Assembly: GCA_035513175.1 (NCBI GenBank)
Contig: DATKCN010000218.1
Coordinates: forward strand, 1 to 21,607
Length of the DNA stretch: 21,607 nt
Direction: 5' to 3'
Source: DATKCN01 sp035513175
GTDB lineage: Bacteria > Chloroflexota > Chloroflexia > Thermomicrobiales > CFX8
A program made the position numbers and the translations under genes. Shown here piece by piece: positions 1 through 7,517 of this stretch; the first letter of the stretch is position 1, and each line of letters opens with the position of its first letter. Under the pieces are notes generated by a model, which ran no database searches, was not told where the DNA came from, and was given only the letters and a program-made list of their open reading frames with translations.

Positions 1-240
1 CGCGAACGCGCTCGGAGACGCCACGCGCAGGTTGTCGGAACGGGATCCGACGCGTCGCCCGATGAGGTGTATCAATCGGTTCTGCAACGGGACGCCTATG
101 ACTCGGAACGCAAGATTTCGCCTCTTCAGCCCGCCCAGGACGCGGTGGCCATTGATTCCGACGCGCTGACGATCGAACAGGTCGTGGACGCCATCGTCAG
201 CGAGGCGACCAGACGGTTCCGTCAGGCTTGCCCGACATGA
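1..240 (+). CDS. cmk: Cytidylate kinase, C-terminal part (5' end outside window)
   Basis: The open frame enters from the left edge and ends at TGA 238-240, giving 79 residues. It contains the typical C-terminal CMP kinase pattern: RERARRR, then EVYQSVLQRDAYDSERKISPL, then a DAVAIDSDALTIEQVVDAI segment. The Arg-Asp...Asp-Ser-x-Arg stretch belongs to the nucleotide-binding and lid region of the family. The enzyme phosphorylates CMP and dCMP using ATP in the cytosol, in pyrimidine nucleotide supply. The stop codon overlaps the start of plsC (ATGA), so the two are probably co-translated; a cmk-plsC order is common in Gram-positive-type and Chloroflexota genomes. The N-terminal P-loop lies outside the window and could not be checked. 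Confidence 0.88.
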   Translation, partial: RERARRRHAQVVGTGSDASPDEVYQSVLQRDAYDSERKISPLQPAQDAVAIDSDALTIEQVVDAIVSEATRRFRQACPT

Positions 241-995
241 TGGAGCCGATCTTCGACAGATCAATGTCATTCGAGCGACGCTGGAAGCACGCGCTGTTCG
301 TCGCTACCCGCTTCTTCTTCGTGCCCCTGCTGGGCATCGTTCTGCGATTGCGGATTCGCGGGCTTAAGAACGTGCCGAAGCGTGGCGGTGCAATCGTCAT
401 TTGCAATCATCTCGGCTGGATTGATCCAGTGCTGCTGATGGCCGCCTCGCCACGGCCGATCCTGTTCATGGCGAAGGAGGAGGCGATGAACATTCCGGTT
501 GCGCGCTGGTTCGCGCGGCAGGCAGGCACTTTCCCGGTGAAGCGTAGCAGCCCTGACCGCAAGGCGTTGCGGCATGCGCAGTCGCGGCTCGAAAGCGGGC
601 TGCTGGTTGGCATGTTTCCCGAGGGCACGCGGTCGACCACGGGCGGACTGAAGAACCCGTTCGATGGAGCGAGCCTGGTGGCAGCGCGCACTGGCGCTCC
701 GATCATACCGTGCGCTGTTTTGGGGACGGAGGCGCTGCCAGGCAGCGCCTCCCGGGACAGCAGTCAGGGTGGGTATCCCCGCGTCACCGTCGTCTTCGGC
801 GAGGCGTTCACGCTGGCGACAGAGACTGAGGATGGCGGGCGCCGAAGCCTCGATGAACTGACCGAGGCGATGATGATCGAAATTGCTCGACTTGTCCCGG
901 ATCGCTACCGCGGAATTTACGCCGCGAAGGCGGCGTCATCGCATCCAGCCGTGCGGCGCGACGACGTTCGATTCACCGGTCTGGCCGGAAAATGA
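237..995 (+). CDS. plsC: 1-acyl-sn-glycerol-3-phosphate acyltransferase (PlsC family)
   Basis: The protein has 252 residues from the ATG at 237, which overlaps the cmk stop as ATGA; a TTG at 228 and an ATG at 240 are alternative starts. Motif I, NHLGWID (HX4D, His58 and Asp63), supplies the catalytic pair. Motif III, FPEGTRS, is at about residues 127-133 and binds the glycerol-phosphate group. A motif IV-like APIIPCAVLGTE follows. A hydrophobic stretch near residues 22-38 suggests membrane association. The family transfers an acyl chain to the sn-2 position of lysophosphatidic acid, making phosphatidic acid for membrane lipids at the inner face of the membrane. Length is normal for the family. 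The exact acyl donor cannot be read from sequence. Confidence 0.9.
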   Translation: MMEPIFDRSMSFERRWKHALFVATRFFFVPLLGIVLRLRIRGLKNVPKRGGAIVICNHLGWIDPVLLMAASPRPILFMAKEEAMNIPVARWFARQAGTFPVKRSSPDRKALRHAQSRLESGLLVGMFPEGTRSTTGGLKNPFDGASLVAARTGAPIIPCAVLGTEALPGSASRDSSQGGYPRVTVVFGEAFTLATETEDGGRRSLDELTEAMMIEIARLVPDRYRGIYAAKAASSHPAVRRDDVRFTGLAGK

Positions 996-1076
996 AGCGC
1001 CGGTGGCGTTCTCGAGGGGTTCTGCTCCGGGGGATGTGAGCATTGACGAAACCGCCGTCAGGAGTCGTGGAGGCGC

Positions 1077-2603
1077 ATGAGTCAGGACCCGCTGAAGTCA
1101 ATTCGTCGCAAAGCTCCTCGGCCGAAAGGCACGTTTCCCGACCCTGACTATCTCCGGGACTGGCTGGACCCAGCAAGCCGCGAAGCGAGCAGCTTCCCGC
1201 CAGGAGTGTTGCTGGATGTCCACCTCGCACATGCGCTGATGCTGGGTGAGCAGCGAATCGTCGATCCAGAGGTCGTGGCCAATGGAGCGCGCCGCCTGCT
1301 GGCAGGCGACGTTGACACGACGGCGACGCCAGGCAACCCGCTGGCACAGGCGCAAGCGCAGCCCGTAGGCCCCGGCGGCGAAGAGCTCCTCATGGCGCTT
1401 GCGATGGAGGAGATCACGGTCACCGCGTGCCGGATAGTCCTGCGCGAGCGACTGCTCGAATTCGCCTCCGCCGTGCTCGACGCGCGCGACAGCGTCAGCA
1501 CACTGGCGTCTGGACATCTCACCACGTTGATGCTCGCGTCCGCGAACGGGCAGGTGGTCCAGCCGACGTCCCTCGGACATTACCTGGCCGGTCAGCTCGG
1601 TCCGCTCGTACGAACGCAACAGCGGCTGCACGAAGCGTACGCTCGCCTCAATCGCTCTCCAATGGGCGCCGGATCCGGCATGTCGACAGCGATGCCGATT
1701 CGACGGGGCAGGGTCGCCGACCTGCTCGGGTTCGAAGGGGTCATCGATAACACGGTCGACGCGGTCGCAGGCTCCGACGTGAACTACGAGTTGGTCTCCA
1801 TCGTCGCGGGAGCGGGGATCGAGCTGACGCGCCTGGTCGCTGATCTGGCGCACTGGTCTCGCGACGATGTCGGGCTGCTGACGCCCGGAGACGAGTTCGT
1901 CCACTCAGGGGCCGCGCAGCCGCAGCGTCGAGATCCGCTCGTCATCGATTATCTGCGCGTGGCGTCGGCGACGCTATCGACCGGCCCGGCCGCGCTGCTG
2001 GCGCTGCTGCAAGGACAGCCCGGTCTCGGTGGTGACGCGACGCGAATGCGGGCGTTTTCGATCGTCGAGGAGCAGCTTTCGACCGCCGCCAGGACATACC
2101 GGCTGCTGGCTTCGGTTGCCCGGACGGCGGTCGTCAACCGTGCCATGTTTGCCAACCGCACGAACCGGGGGTTTTCGACCAGCTCTGAGCTCGCCGATCT
2201 ACTGATGGTCGACTTCGGTCTGGAGCGCTCGCAAGCCATGCAGATCACAGAGCGCGTCGTGATCGATGCCATCGAGGCGGGCGGCGACGCGACGACGCTG
2301 ACCACGGAGGCCGTGGATCGCGTAGCGCTGCGGCTGATTGGGCGCGAGATCGGCATCGAGCCCGAGATGCTCGCGCGTTGTCTTGCGCCGAAGCGATTCG
2401 TGGAACGACGCACGGCAACAGGCGCCCCCGCGCCAGCGTCCGTCGGCCAGGCGCTTGAGCGCGAGCAGTTCTTGAGTCGCAAGGATCGCGGCTGGCTTGA
2501 GGAGCGCCGGGTGGCGCTTGAAACGGCGCGGGCAGCTCTCCTGCAACGCGCAAACGACGTTGCGGAACGTCCCGAGGCAGTGCTGACGCGGCCAGAAGCG
2601 TAA
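1077..2603 (+). CDS. Argininosuccinate lyase/fumarase-superfamily protein lacking catalytic residues
   Basis: The protein has 508 residues and starts at an ATG preceded by GGAGG at 1069-1073, which is unusually close. Fold-level similarity to ArgH runs along most of it: DVHLAHALMLGEQ near residue 47, VQPTSLGHYL at 161-170, LNRSPMGAGS...LLGFEG at 191-221, DNTVDAVAGSD at 224-233, and GFSTSSELADLL at 365-376. The catalytic features are missing. The HTxRSRND substrate loop is absent, the usual catalytic His is Asn157 (ANGQVVQP where ArgH has THLQRAQP), and the GSSxMPxKxNP signature has become HSGAAQPQRRDP at 276-287, with Gly-Ala in place of Ser-Ser. The C-terminal tail is extended. It lies between plsC and hflX with no arginine-biosynthesis gene nearby. 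It may be a pseudoenzyme or a lyase with different chemistry. Superfamily assignment is firm; function is unknown. Confidence 0.75.
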   Translation: MSQDPLKSIRRKAPRPKGTFPDPDYLRDWLDPASREASSFPPGVLLDVHLAHALMLGEQRIVDPEVVANGARRLLAGDVDTTATPGNPLAQAQAQPVGPGGEELLMALAMEEITVTACRIVLRERLLEFASAVLDARDSVSTLASGHLTTLMLASANGQVVQPTSLGHYLAGQLGPLVRTQQRLHEAYARLNRSPMGAGSGMSTAMPIRRGRVADLLGFEGVIDNTVDAVAGSDVNYELVSIVAGAGIELTRLVADLAHWSRDDVGLLTPGDEFVHSGAAQPQRRDPLVIDYLRVASATLSTGPAALLALLQGQPGLGGDATRMRAFSIVEEQLSTAARTYRLLASVARTAVVNRAMFANRTNRGFSTSSELADLLMVDFGLERSQAMQITERVVIDAIEAGGDATTLTTEAVDRVALRLIGREIGIEPEMLARCLAPKRFVERRTATGAPAPASVGQALEREQFLSRKDRGWLEERRVALETARAALLQRANDVAERPEAVLTRPEA

Positions 2604-2609
2604 CGACGA

Positions 2610-3998
2610 GTGATACCATTCGATACGCGCCACGGCGCAGAATTCGCCGGTGCGTCGGCGACCGGACACGAATGGAGCATCCGTATCAACGAACGAGGGC
2701 CGTACCTGACACAGTCTCCCCGGGAACGAGCGTTCCTCGTCAGCATCGATCTGCAACGAAGCGACTGGTCGGTCGACGCGTCTCTTGAGGAGTTGGCGCG
2801 CCTCGCGGAAACCGCCAACCTCAATGTCGTCGGATCCGAGTCGCAGAAGCTCGCTCACCCGCACCCGAAAACCTATGTGGGCAAGGGCAAGCTTGAAGAG
2901 ATCGCTGACACCGTCGGCGAGTTGCGGGCTGACGTGATTATCTTCAACGACGAGCTGACTCCCGCTCAGTTGCGAAACATCGAGACGCGCCTCGAGACGA
3001 AGGTGATCGATCGGACGGCGCTGATACTCGACATCTTCGCAAAGCGCGCCGTGACCCATGAAGGACGCCTTCAGGTCGAGCTGGCGCAGCTTCAGTACCG
3101 ACTCCCCAGGCTGACGCGCATGTGGTCTCACCTCTCCCGGCAGGCAGTTGGCGGCGTCGGCCTTCGCGGCCCCGGTGAGACGCAGCTTGAAACTGACCGG
3201 CGCCTTGCCAACGCGCGCATCGTGCAAATCAAGTCTGAGCTGAGCGACGTGCACCGCCATCGCGAGCTGTATCGACGGCGGCGGCGGCGCAATAACCAGC
3301 CGGTGGTCGCGATGGTTGGTTACACCAATGCCGGCAAGTCCACCTTGCTCAACCGGCTGACTCACGCCGGCGTGCTGTCTGAAGACCAGTTGTTCGCGAC
3401 GCTCGATCCGACCACGCGCCGTGTGACGCTGCCGAGTGGTCGTATCGCGTTGTTGACCGACACCGTCGGTTTCATCAACAACTTGCCAACAACGCTCATT
3501 GCCGCATTTCGAGCGACACTGGAAGAAATCGAGGAAGCGGCCGTGCTCCTGCACGTTGTCGACATCTCGCATCCTAATGCGTCCGATCAGGCGGACACGG
3601 TGCGCTCGGTCCTCGCCGACCTTGACGTGGCCGGCAAGCCGATGGTGACGGCGCTCAACAAGAGAGACCTGCGCAGCGACTTCACCAATCCGGCGGCGGT
3701 CGCGGAGGATCTATCACTGCCAAGTGAGTATGTGCCAATCTCCGCCGAGCGCAATCTGGGTATCGACTGTCTGCTTGAGCGGATTGACCAGGCGATCGGC
3801 GACACGCATCAGCTGGAGCACATGTGCCTCTCAATCCCTTATGACCGCGCGGAGCTGGTCAGCCTATTCCATCGCGTCGGTCGTGTCGATGAGGAGACGC
3901 ACGACGAGACGGGAACGCGGATTTCCGGCGTCGTGCCTCAACGCCTGGCGCGTCGGTTCGTCGACTTCCAGATAAGCGAGCACTCCCCGCTCGCATAG
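2610..3998 (+). CDS. hflX: GTPase HflX
   Basis: The protein has 462 residues from a GTG at 2610, six bases after the preceding stop; no better start lies downstream before the conserved domain. The N-terminal HflX domain (about residues 42-220) contains the glycine-rich segment TYVGKGKLEEI and the linker GGVGLRGPGETQLETDRR. The G domain has G1 GYTNAGKST (237-245), G2 DPTT (266-269), G3 DTVGF (284-288), G4 NKRD (350-353) and G5 SAE (378-380). HflX binds the 50S subunit and the 70S ribosome and, in studied bacteria, rescues or splits stalled ribosomes after stress. The first 40 residues resemble an extra poorly conserved leader. It is the last gene of the cmk-plsC-lyase-like-hflX run. Confidence 0.93.
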   Translation: MIPFDTRHGAEFAGASATGHEWSIRINERGPYLTQSPRERAFLVSIDLQRSDWSVDASLEELARLAETANLNVVGSESQKLAHPHPKTYVGKGKLEEIADTVGELRADVIIFNDELTPAQLRNIETRLETKVIDRTALILDIFAKRAVTHEGRLQVELAQLQYRLPRLTRMWSHLSRQAVGGVGLRGPGETQLETDRRLANARIVQIKSELSDVHRHRELYRRRRRRNNQPVVAMVGYTNAGKSTLLNRLTHAGVLSEDQLFATLDPTTRRVTLPSGRIALLTDTVGFINNLPTTLIAAFRATLEEIEEAAVLLHVVDISHPNASDQADTVRSVLADLDVAGKPMVTALNKRDLRSDFTNPAAVAEDLSLPSEYVPISAERNLGIDCLLERIDQAIGDTHQLEHMCLSIPYDRAELVSLFHRVGRVDEETHDETGTRISGVVPQRLARRFVDFQISEHSPLA

Positions 3999-4030
3999 TC
4001 CACGTTCGTGGCTGTCGACATCTCGTGTCT

Positions 4031-4052
4031 CGCCGCTAGTACTAAAGTGGCG
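4031..4052 (+). other. Hairpin after hflX, possible weak terminator
   Basis: CGCCGCT (4031-4037) can pair with AGTGGCG (4046-4052), a 7-bp stem with one G-T wobble and an 8-base loop, about 30 bases after the hflX stop. No T-run follows, so it is not a standard intrinsic terminator. It could be a transcript-end structure or chance. Confidence 0.25.
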
Positions 4053-4101
4053 AATGGGCGCCGCCCGTTCCGATAACGCCGCGACGTCTCGCGTTCGCCG
4101 C

Positions 4102-4107
4102 TATACT
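4102..4107 (+). promoter_or_regulatory. Candidate -10 element upstream of roadblock gene 1
   Basis: TATACT matches five of six bases of the sigma-70-type -10 consensus and lies in an otherwise GC-rich 150-base gap after hflX. No convincing -35 hexamer was found at 16-18 bases. The flanking GCTATACT is the same eight bases seen upstream of the tRNA gene at 19147-19154. A start site here would give a leader of about 40 bases and would make roadblock 1 and purM a separate transcription unit from hflX. Confidence 0.45.
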
Positions 4108-4151
4108 TGCGAGGATGCGATCGAAACGACAAGGGAATGCTGGAGGTTGCG

Positions 4152-4511
4152 ATGACTCTCGCGGGAGCGCTTCAGGAGTTGCATGGGTCAAACGAGCTCA
4201 AGATGGCCGCCGTGGTAAGCGCTGACGGGCTGGTTATCGAGTCGTGCTCGTCGCCTGACGTCGACGCGGAGTCGATTTGCTCGGTAGCGTCGAACGGGCT
4301 GCTGATCATGGACGCGATGGCGCAGGAGCTTGACGAAGGCTCGGCCGAGCTGATCACGTTGGAGTACGGGAATCATCTGTTGATGCTTGCGCCGTTGGAC
4401 GATGAGAATCTGCTGGTGCTGCTCGCAGGAGCTGGCATGAACCTCGGACGACTGCGAATCATTTTGCGCAGGAACGTACCGCTGTTGACGGAGGCGCTGG
4501 GATCAGTCTGA
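4152..4511 (+). CDS. Roadblock/LC7 domain protein 1
   Basis: The frame is open from a TTG at 4107, but the ATG at 4152 is preferred because GGAGG sits at 4142-4146 with a 5-base spacer. The product has 119 residues, one roadblock/LC7 domain. The pattern ALQELHGSNELKMAAVVSADGLVIESC is the usual first helix, strand and beta-turn; later strands include ITLEYGNHLLMLAPL and LLVLLAGAGMNLGRLRIILRR. Bacterial roadblock proteins dimerise and bind Ras-like GTPases such as MglA as activators or scaffolds. It precedes purM by three bases and lies two genes upstream of a second roadblock protein and the GTPase, so it is probably part of the same switch. Its exact partner is inferred from position only. 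Confidence 0.82.
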   Translation: MTLAGALQELHGSNELKMAAVVSADGLVIESCSSPDVDAESICSVASNGLLIMDAMAQELDEGSAELITLEYGNHLLMLAPLDDENLLVLLAGAGMNLGRLRIILRRNVPLLTEALGSV

Positions 4512-4514
4512 CGA

Positions 4515-5624
4515 ATGGCTGATTCCAACTCGCAAGATCACGGGCCCTCCTCGGCCGCGACCGATGACCTTCGACGCGAGGGTCTCAGCTATCGAGACGC
4601 AGGCGTAGACCTCACCGCGGGGGAAGCCGTCGTTTCCGGCATTCGCGCGATGGCGTCCGTCCGCAGAGACCCGAGGGTTATCGGCGGTCTCGGGCATTTC
4701 GGGGGCTTCTTCAGGTTCGACGCGACATCATCCGGGACGACGCTCGTTGCCAGTATCGACGGCGTCGGCACGAAGGTCATCATCGCGCAGCTCGCAGATC
4801 GTCATGACACGATCGGCGTCGACCTGGTGCATCACTGCGCGAACGATATTTCAGCGTGCGGAGCAACGCCGCTGTTCTTCCTTGACTATTTTGGAACCGG
4901 CAAGCTGCGCCCGGATGCCGCGCTCGCAGTGATCGGCGGGCTGACGCGCGCCTGTGCCGATCTTGGCATCGCGCTGATCGGCGGCGAGACGGCGGAAATG
5001 CCGGGCCTGTACCACGGCGACGACTACGATCTCGTCGGCGCGATCGTGGGCGTCGTTGACGAGGAGCGGATAATCGACGGCTCGTCCGTTCAGGAGGGCG
5101 ACATCATCCTGGGTCTTCCGAGTGATGGATTTCATACCAATGGGTACTCCCTCATAAGGGCCGCATTGGGGCTTAATGACAGTGAGGCATCACGAGAGCG
5201 GCTGGCCTCGCCAGCGCCGTTCGACACCTCACACACGCTCGGCGACGCGCTATTGCGTCCGCATCGATCGTACACGCGCGAGGTGACGAGAATGCTGCGA
5301 ACTGACGCTGTACGGGCCATGGCGCATATTACGGGCGGCGGCATCCCCGGCAACGTTTCACGTGTTGTGCCTGAGGGGCTGGTCGCAGAAATCGATCTCG
5401 GCGCGTGGGCGCCACCGCCGATGTTCTCGTTCGTCGCCGAGGCGGGCCACATTGACGTTGACGAGTGCTTTCGCGCTTTCAACATGGGAATTGGCTTCGT
5501 GGCGATATGCCGCTCGGCCGATGTCGAGGCGATCCGGCGTGCGGCCCCGGACGCGACGGTCATTGGCAGCGTCGCACAATCTCCGGACGGGCGAAACGTT
5601 CGCCTGCTCGGATCAGGCACGTAA
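4515..5624 (+). CDS. purM: Phosphoribosylformylglycinamidine cyclo-ligase (AIR synthetase)
   Basis: The protein has 369 residues, somewhat longer than typical PurM because of a polar leader of about 24 residues. Conserved blocks are LSYRDAGVDLTAGE (24-37), GGLGHFGGFF (57-66), DGVGTK (82-87), GVDLVHHCANDI (101-112), GGETAEMPG (156-164), LGLPSDGFHTNGYSL, and HITGGGIPGNVSR. These form the ATP- and FGAM-binding site of the PurM/PurL fold. The enzyme closes FGAM to aminoimidazole ribonucleotide, the fifth step of de novo purine synthesis. It starts three bases after the roadblock 1 stop, so it is almost certainly co-transcribed with it. purH, acting later in the pathway, lies 1.9 kb downstream after the GTPase module. 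Confidence 0.95.
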   Translation: MADSNSQDHGPSSAATDDLRREGLSYRDAGVDLTAGEAVVSGIRAMASVRRDPRVIGGLGHFGGFFRFDATSSGTTLVASIDGVGTKVIIAQLADRHDTIGVDLVHHCANDISACGATPLFFLDYFGTGKLRPDAALAVIGGLTRACADLGIALIGGETAEMPGLYHGDDYDLVGAIVGVVDEERIIDGSSVQEGDIILGLPSDGFHTNGYSLIRAALGLNDSEASRERLASPAPFDTSHTLGDALLRPHRSYTREVTRMLRTDAVRAMAHITGGGIPGNVSRVVPEGLVAEIDLGAWAPPPMFSFVAEAGHIDVDECFRAFNMGIGFVAICRSADVEAIRRAAPDATVIGSVAQSPDGRNVRLLGSGT

Positions 5625-5689
5625 CGGATCGGGCATGGCAGTGCAGAGGCGCGACAGCCAGAAACCGAATGTGCGACTTGGGCATCGTG

Positions 5690-6238
5690 ATGGTTGAACG
5701 GCTTGATCCGTCGCTCACGAGTCTGATCGTCGGCGAGGAGCACTCGGCCGCCATCGTCCTCTGCCTGACGCGTCTGATGGAGGAGACCGGCGCGACGCAC
5801 ATCATGCTGCTGGATCGGGCCGGGCAGATCCTGTCGTGGCAGGGCGGGGATCAGCGCCAGATGGAGATGATGCACCTCGGCGCGTTGCTGGCAGGCACGT
5901 ACGCCACCTCGCGTGAGATGGCGCGTCTGCTCAAAGAGGACGGTTTTCGGGTCCTCGTACAGGAGGGCATGCGTGAGAAGATTTTTACCGAGACGGTGGA
6001 GGATCGCTGGCTGCTGGTCGTCGTGTTCGATCATCAGGCACACCTTGGGCTGGTGAAGGTGTTAGCAAAGCGGGCGACGCAGTCTCTCGCCGAGATCCTG
6101 CACATCATCGTCGAGCAGAACGAAACCCGGCGCTCCCAGTTTCGTGGTCAGGTCCGCAAGGCGGCGATTGATACGATTGACCTGTTGTTCAATGACGATT
6201 CGACCGCTGAGTCGAATCGGACAACGGAAAAGAAGTAA
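5690..6238 (+). CDS. Roadblock/LC7 domain protein 2, MglB-like
   Basis: The product has 182 residues from the ATG at 5690; GTG 5687 and ATG 5669 are in frame and possible, and none has a strong ribosome binding site. A longer upstream open stretch runs into purM and was not used. The roadblock core covers about residues 15-140: THIMLLDRAGQILSWQGG, then the helix LGALLAGTYATSREMARLL (63-81), then FRVLVQEGMREKIFTETVEDRWLLVVVFDHQAHLGLVKV. This matches MglB-type partners closely. A charged C-terminal tail of about 40 residues follows. Its stop overlaps the mglA start (TAATG), a strong sign of coupled synthesis. By family knowledge it would act as the GTPase-activating partner of the adjacent MglA-like protein. 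Confidence 0.88.
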   Translation: MVERLDPSLTSLIVGEEHSAAIVLCLTRLMEETGATHIMLLDRAGQILSWQGGDQRQMEMMHLGALLAGTYATSREMARLLKEDGFRVLVQEGMREKIFTETVEDRWLLVVVFDHQAHLGLVKVLAKRATQSLAEILHIIVEQNETRRSQFRGQVRKAAIDTIDLLFNDDSTAESNRTTEKK

Positions 6239-6813
6239 TGGCTCTCATAAACGTCGCCGCCAGAGAAATCCATGGAAAGATCGTCTACTACGGCCCCGGC
6301 CTGTGTGGGAAAACAACGAACCTGCAGATCATTCACGGCAAAATCCCTCAGAGCGGCCGCAGTGACCTGTTGTCCATCGCGACGGAAACCGAGCGAACAC
6401 TGTTCTTCGACTTTCTGCCGCTGGACCTGGGCAAGGTGCATGGTTTCACCATCCGGTTTCACCTCTATACGGTGCCTGGCCAGATACTGTATGAGCGCAC
6501 GCGAGTCGCGGTGCTCAATGGCGCGGACGGTGTTGTGTTCGTCGCCGACGCGCAACGCGACCGACTGGCCGACAACCTCCAGAGCCTTCGGGAGCTCGCA
6601 CACAATCTCACCAATCAGGGGAAACGGCTGCTGGAGTTTCCGCTGGTGATGCAATACAACAAGATGGACCTGCCGACGGCTCTGCCAACTCCGGTACTTG
6701 ATCGTTATCTGAACACGATTAAGGTGCCGCGGTTCGAGGCAGTGGCTGTAGACGGATCTGGGGTGTTCGAAACACTCCGCGCCATCTCCAAGCTCGTCGT
6801 CAATAAGCTGTAA
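6238..6813 (+). CDS. mglA: MglA-like small Ras-type GTPase
   Basis: The protein has 191 residues and is very similar to MglA along its whole length. G1 is GPGLCGKTTN (19-28), switch I is ATETERTLFFDFLPL (48-62), G3 is the MglA-specific TVPGQ (78-82), which lacks the usual Asp, and G4 is NKMD (141-144). Arg53 and Gln82 are at the positions of the intrinsic arginine finger and catalytic glutamine described for Thermus MglA, so GTP hydrolysis should be possible. There is no lipidation signal. In Myxococcus MglA/MglB set cell polarity and motility; the role in non-motile relatives is unclear. The start overlaps the roadblock 2 stop by one base, supporting a cognate pair. Confidence 0.9.
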   Translation: MALINVAAREIHGKIVYYGPGLCGKTTNLQIIHGKIPQSGRSDLLSIATETERTLFFDFLPLDLGKVHGFTIRFHLYTVPGQILYERTRVAVLNGADGVVFVADAQRDRLADNLQSLRELAHNLTNQGKRLLEFPLVMQYNKMDLPTALPTPVLDRYLNTIKVPRFEAVAVDGSGVFETLRAISKLVVNKL

Positions 6814-6832
6814 CCTCCGCGCGATCGGGCGA

Positions 6833-6885
6833 CATGCGGCGTCTGATACCTTACGTCCTTCGCGGCATGGTATCGTCGCCGCATG
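6833..6885. repeat. Long imperfect inverted repeat spanning the HD gene start codon
   Basis: The outer arms CATGCGGCG (6833-6841) and CGCCGCATG (6877-6885) are exact reverse complements, as are the inner arms GATACC (6845-6850) and GGTATC (6869-6874). A 3-by-2-base internal loop separates them and an 18-base loop lies in the middle, so 15 base pairs can form. The last three bases of the right arm are the ATG of the HD-domain gene, and no ribosome binding site precedes it. It could act as an RNA structure limiting translation, as an mglA transcript-end structure, or as an operator for a dimeric regulator. Confidence 0.7.
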
Positions 6886-7491
6886 ATCGACGACGCCGGT
6901 GTCGAAACCGTGATCGAAGAGCTGCTCGACGGCTGGGTAGGCGGGTTACCCGATCGGGCGCACGGCCTCCGATGCGCGCGACATGCCGCCTCGCTATTCG
7001 AAGGGCTCTCCGGTGTGCTGGAGCTCAAACCTGAGCGCCGCCGCCTCGCTATCGCCGCAGCGCTGTTTCATGATGTCGGGTATCTTCGTTCCTTCCACGA
7101 CCACCACCGCAAGGTGTTCGATATCCTGCGAGACGTTGGTCTGCCGGGGCTGATTGCCAGCGAGACGCTCATCGTAGCGTGCGCTGCCCGCTACCACGGC
7201 GGGCCCTATCCGAACATCGAGCACGCGGGATTCGGGGAGATGACCTCCGAGGATCAGCGCGTCGTTCGCCGTCTCGCCGCACTCACCCGCGTCGCCGCGG
7301 CCCTCGACGCAAGCCATATGGGCGTCGTCGAACGCGTCAGGGCGCACGCCGGCGCCACGGGCGCCTCGGTTGTCGCGTTCGCCACTCACGAGGCGCCTGT
7401 CGAGAGTGACCGTCTCAGGGAAGCCGAGGGCGCGTTTCTGGCGCTGACGCGGACGCCACTGATCACGAGCGTCGTTACCGCCAGCGACTGA
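6883..7491 (+). CDS. Stand-alone HD-domain hydrolase resembling Ppx/GppA C-terminal domain
   Basis: The protein has 202 residues. Metal-binding HD features are RCARHAASLF (His34), AALFHDVG (His63-Asp64), FHDHHRKVFDIL (71-82), ARYHGG (102-107) and LTRVAAALDASH (134-145). The order and wording, especially VARYH-like followed by RLA-ALDxSH, match the C-terminal HD-type domain of exopolyphosphatase/GppA proteins; the N-terminal actin-like phosphatase domain is absent. HD enzymes hydrolyse phosphate esters of nucleotides or related compounds using bound divalent metal. The gene follows mglA by 69 bases and precedes purH by 26, suggesting a nucleotide-linked role, but the substrate is unknown. The ATG at 6883 lies in an inverted repeat; GTG at 6910 is a possible alternative start. 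Confidence 0.8.
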   Translation: MIDDAGVETVIEELLDGWVGGLPDRAHGLRCARHAASLFEGLSGVLELKPERRRLAIAAALFHDVGYLRSFHDHHRKVFDILRDVGLPGLIASETLIVACAARYHGGPYPNIEHAGFGEMTSEDQRVVRRLAALTRVAAALDASHMGVVERVRAHAGATGASVVAFATHEAPVESDRLREAEGAFLALTRTPLITSVVTASD

Positions 7492-7517
7492 ACATTGCGA
7501 GGAAGCGAGCGCGTTAG

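Noticed and set aside
2199..3572. 457-codon open frame on the - strand opposite hflX and the lyase-like gene
   Set aside because: It is antisense to two well-supported genes, has no recognisable domain, and reads as a GC-rich shadow frame.
4000..4011. CCACGTTCGTGG mini-palindrome after hflX as a terminator
   Set aside because: Only a 4-bp stem with a tetraloop and no T-run follows.
5465..5689. Upstream extension of roadblock protein 2 into purM
   Set aside because: It overlaps the conserved end of purM in another frame and roadblock proteins begin near residue 1 of the chosen start.
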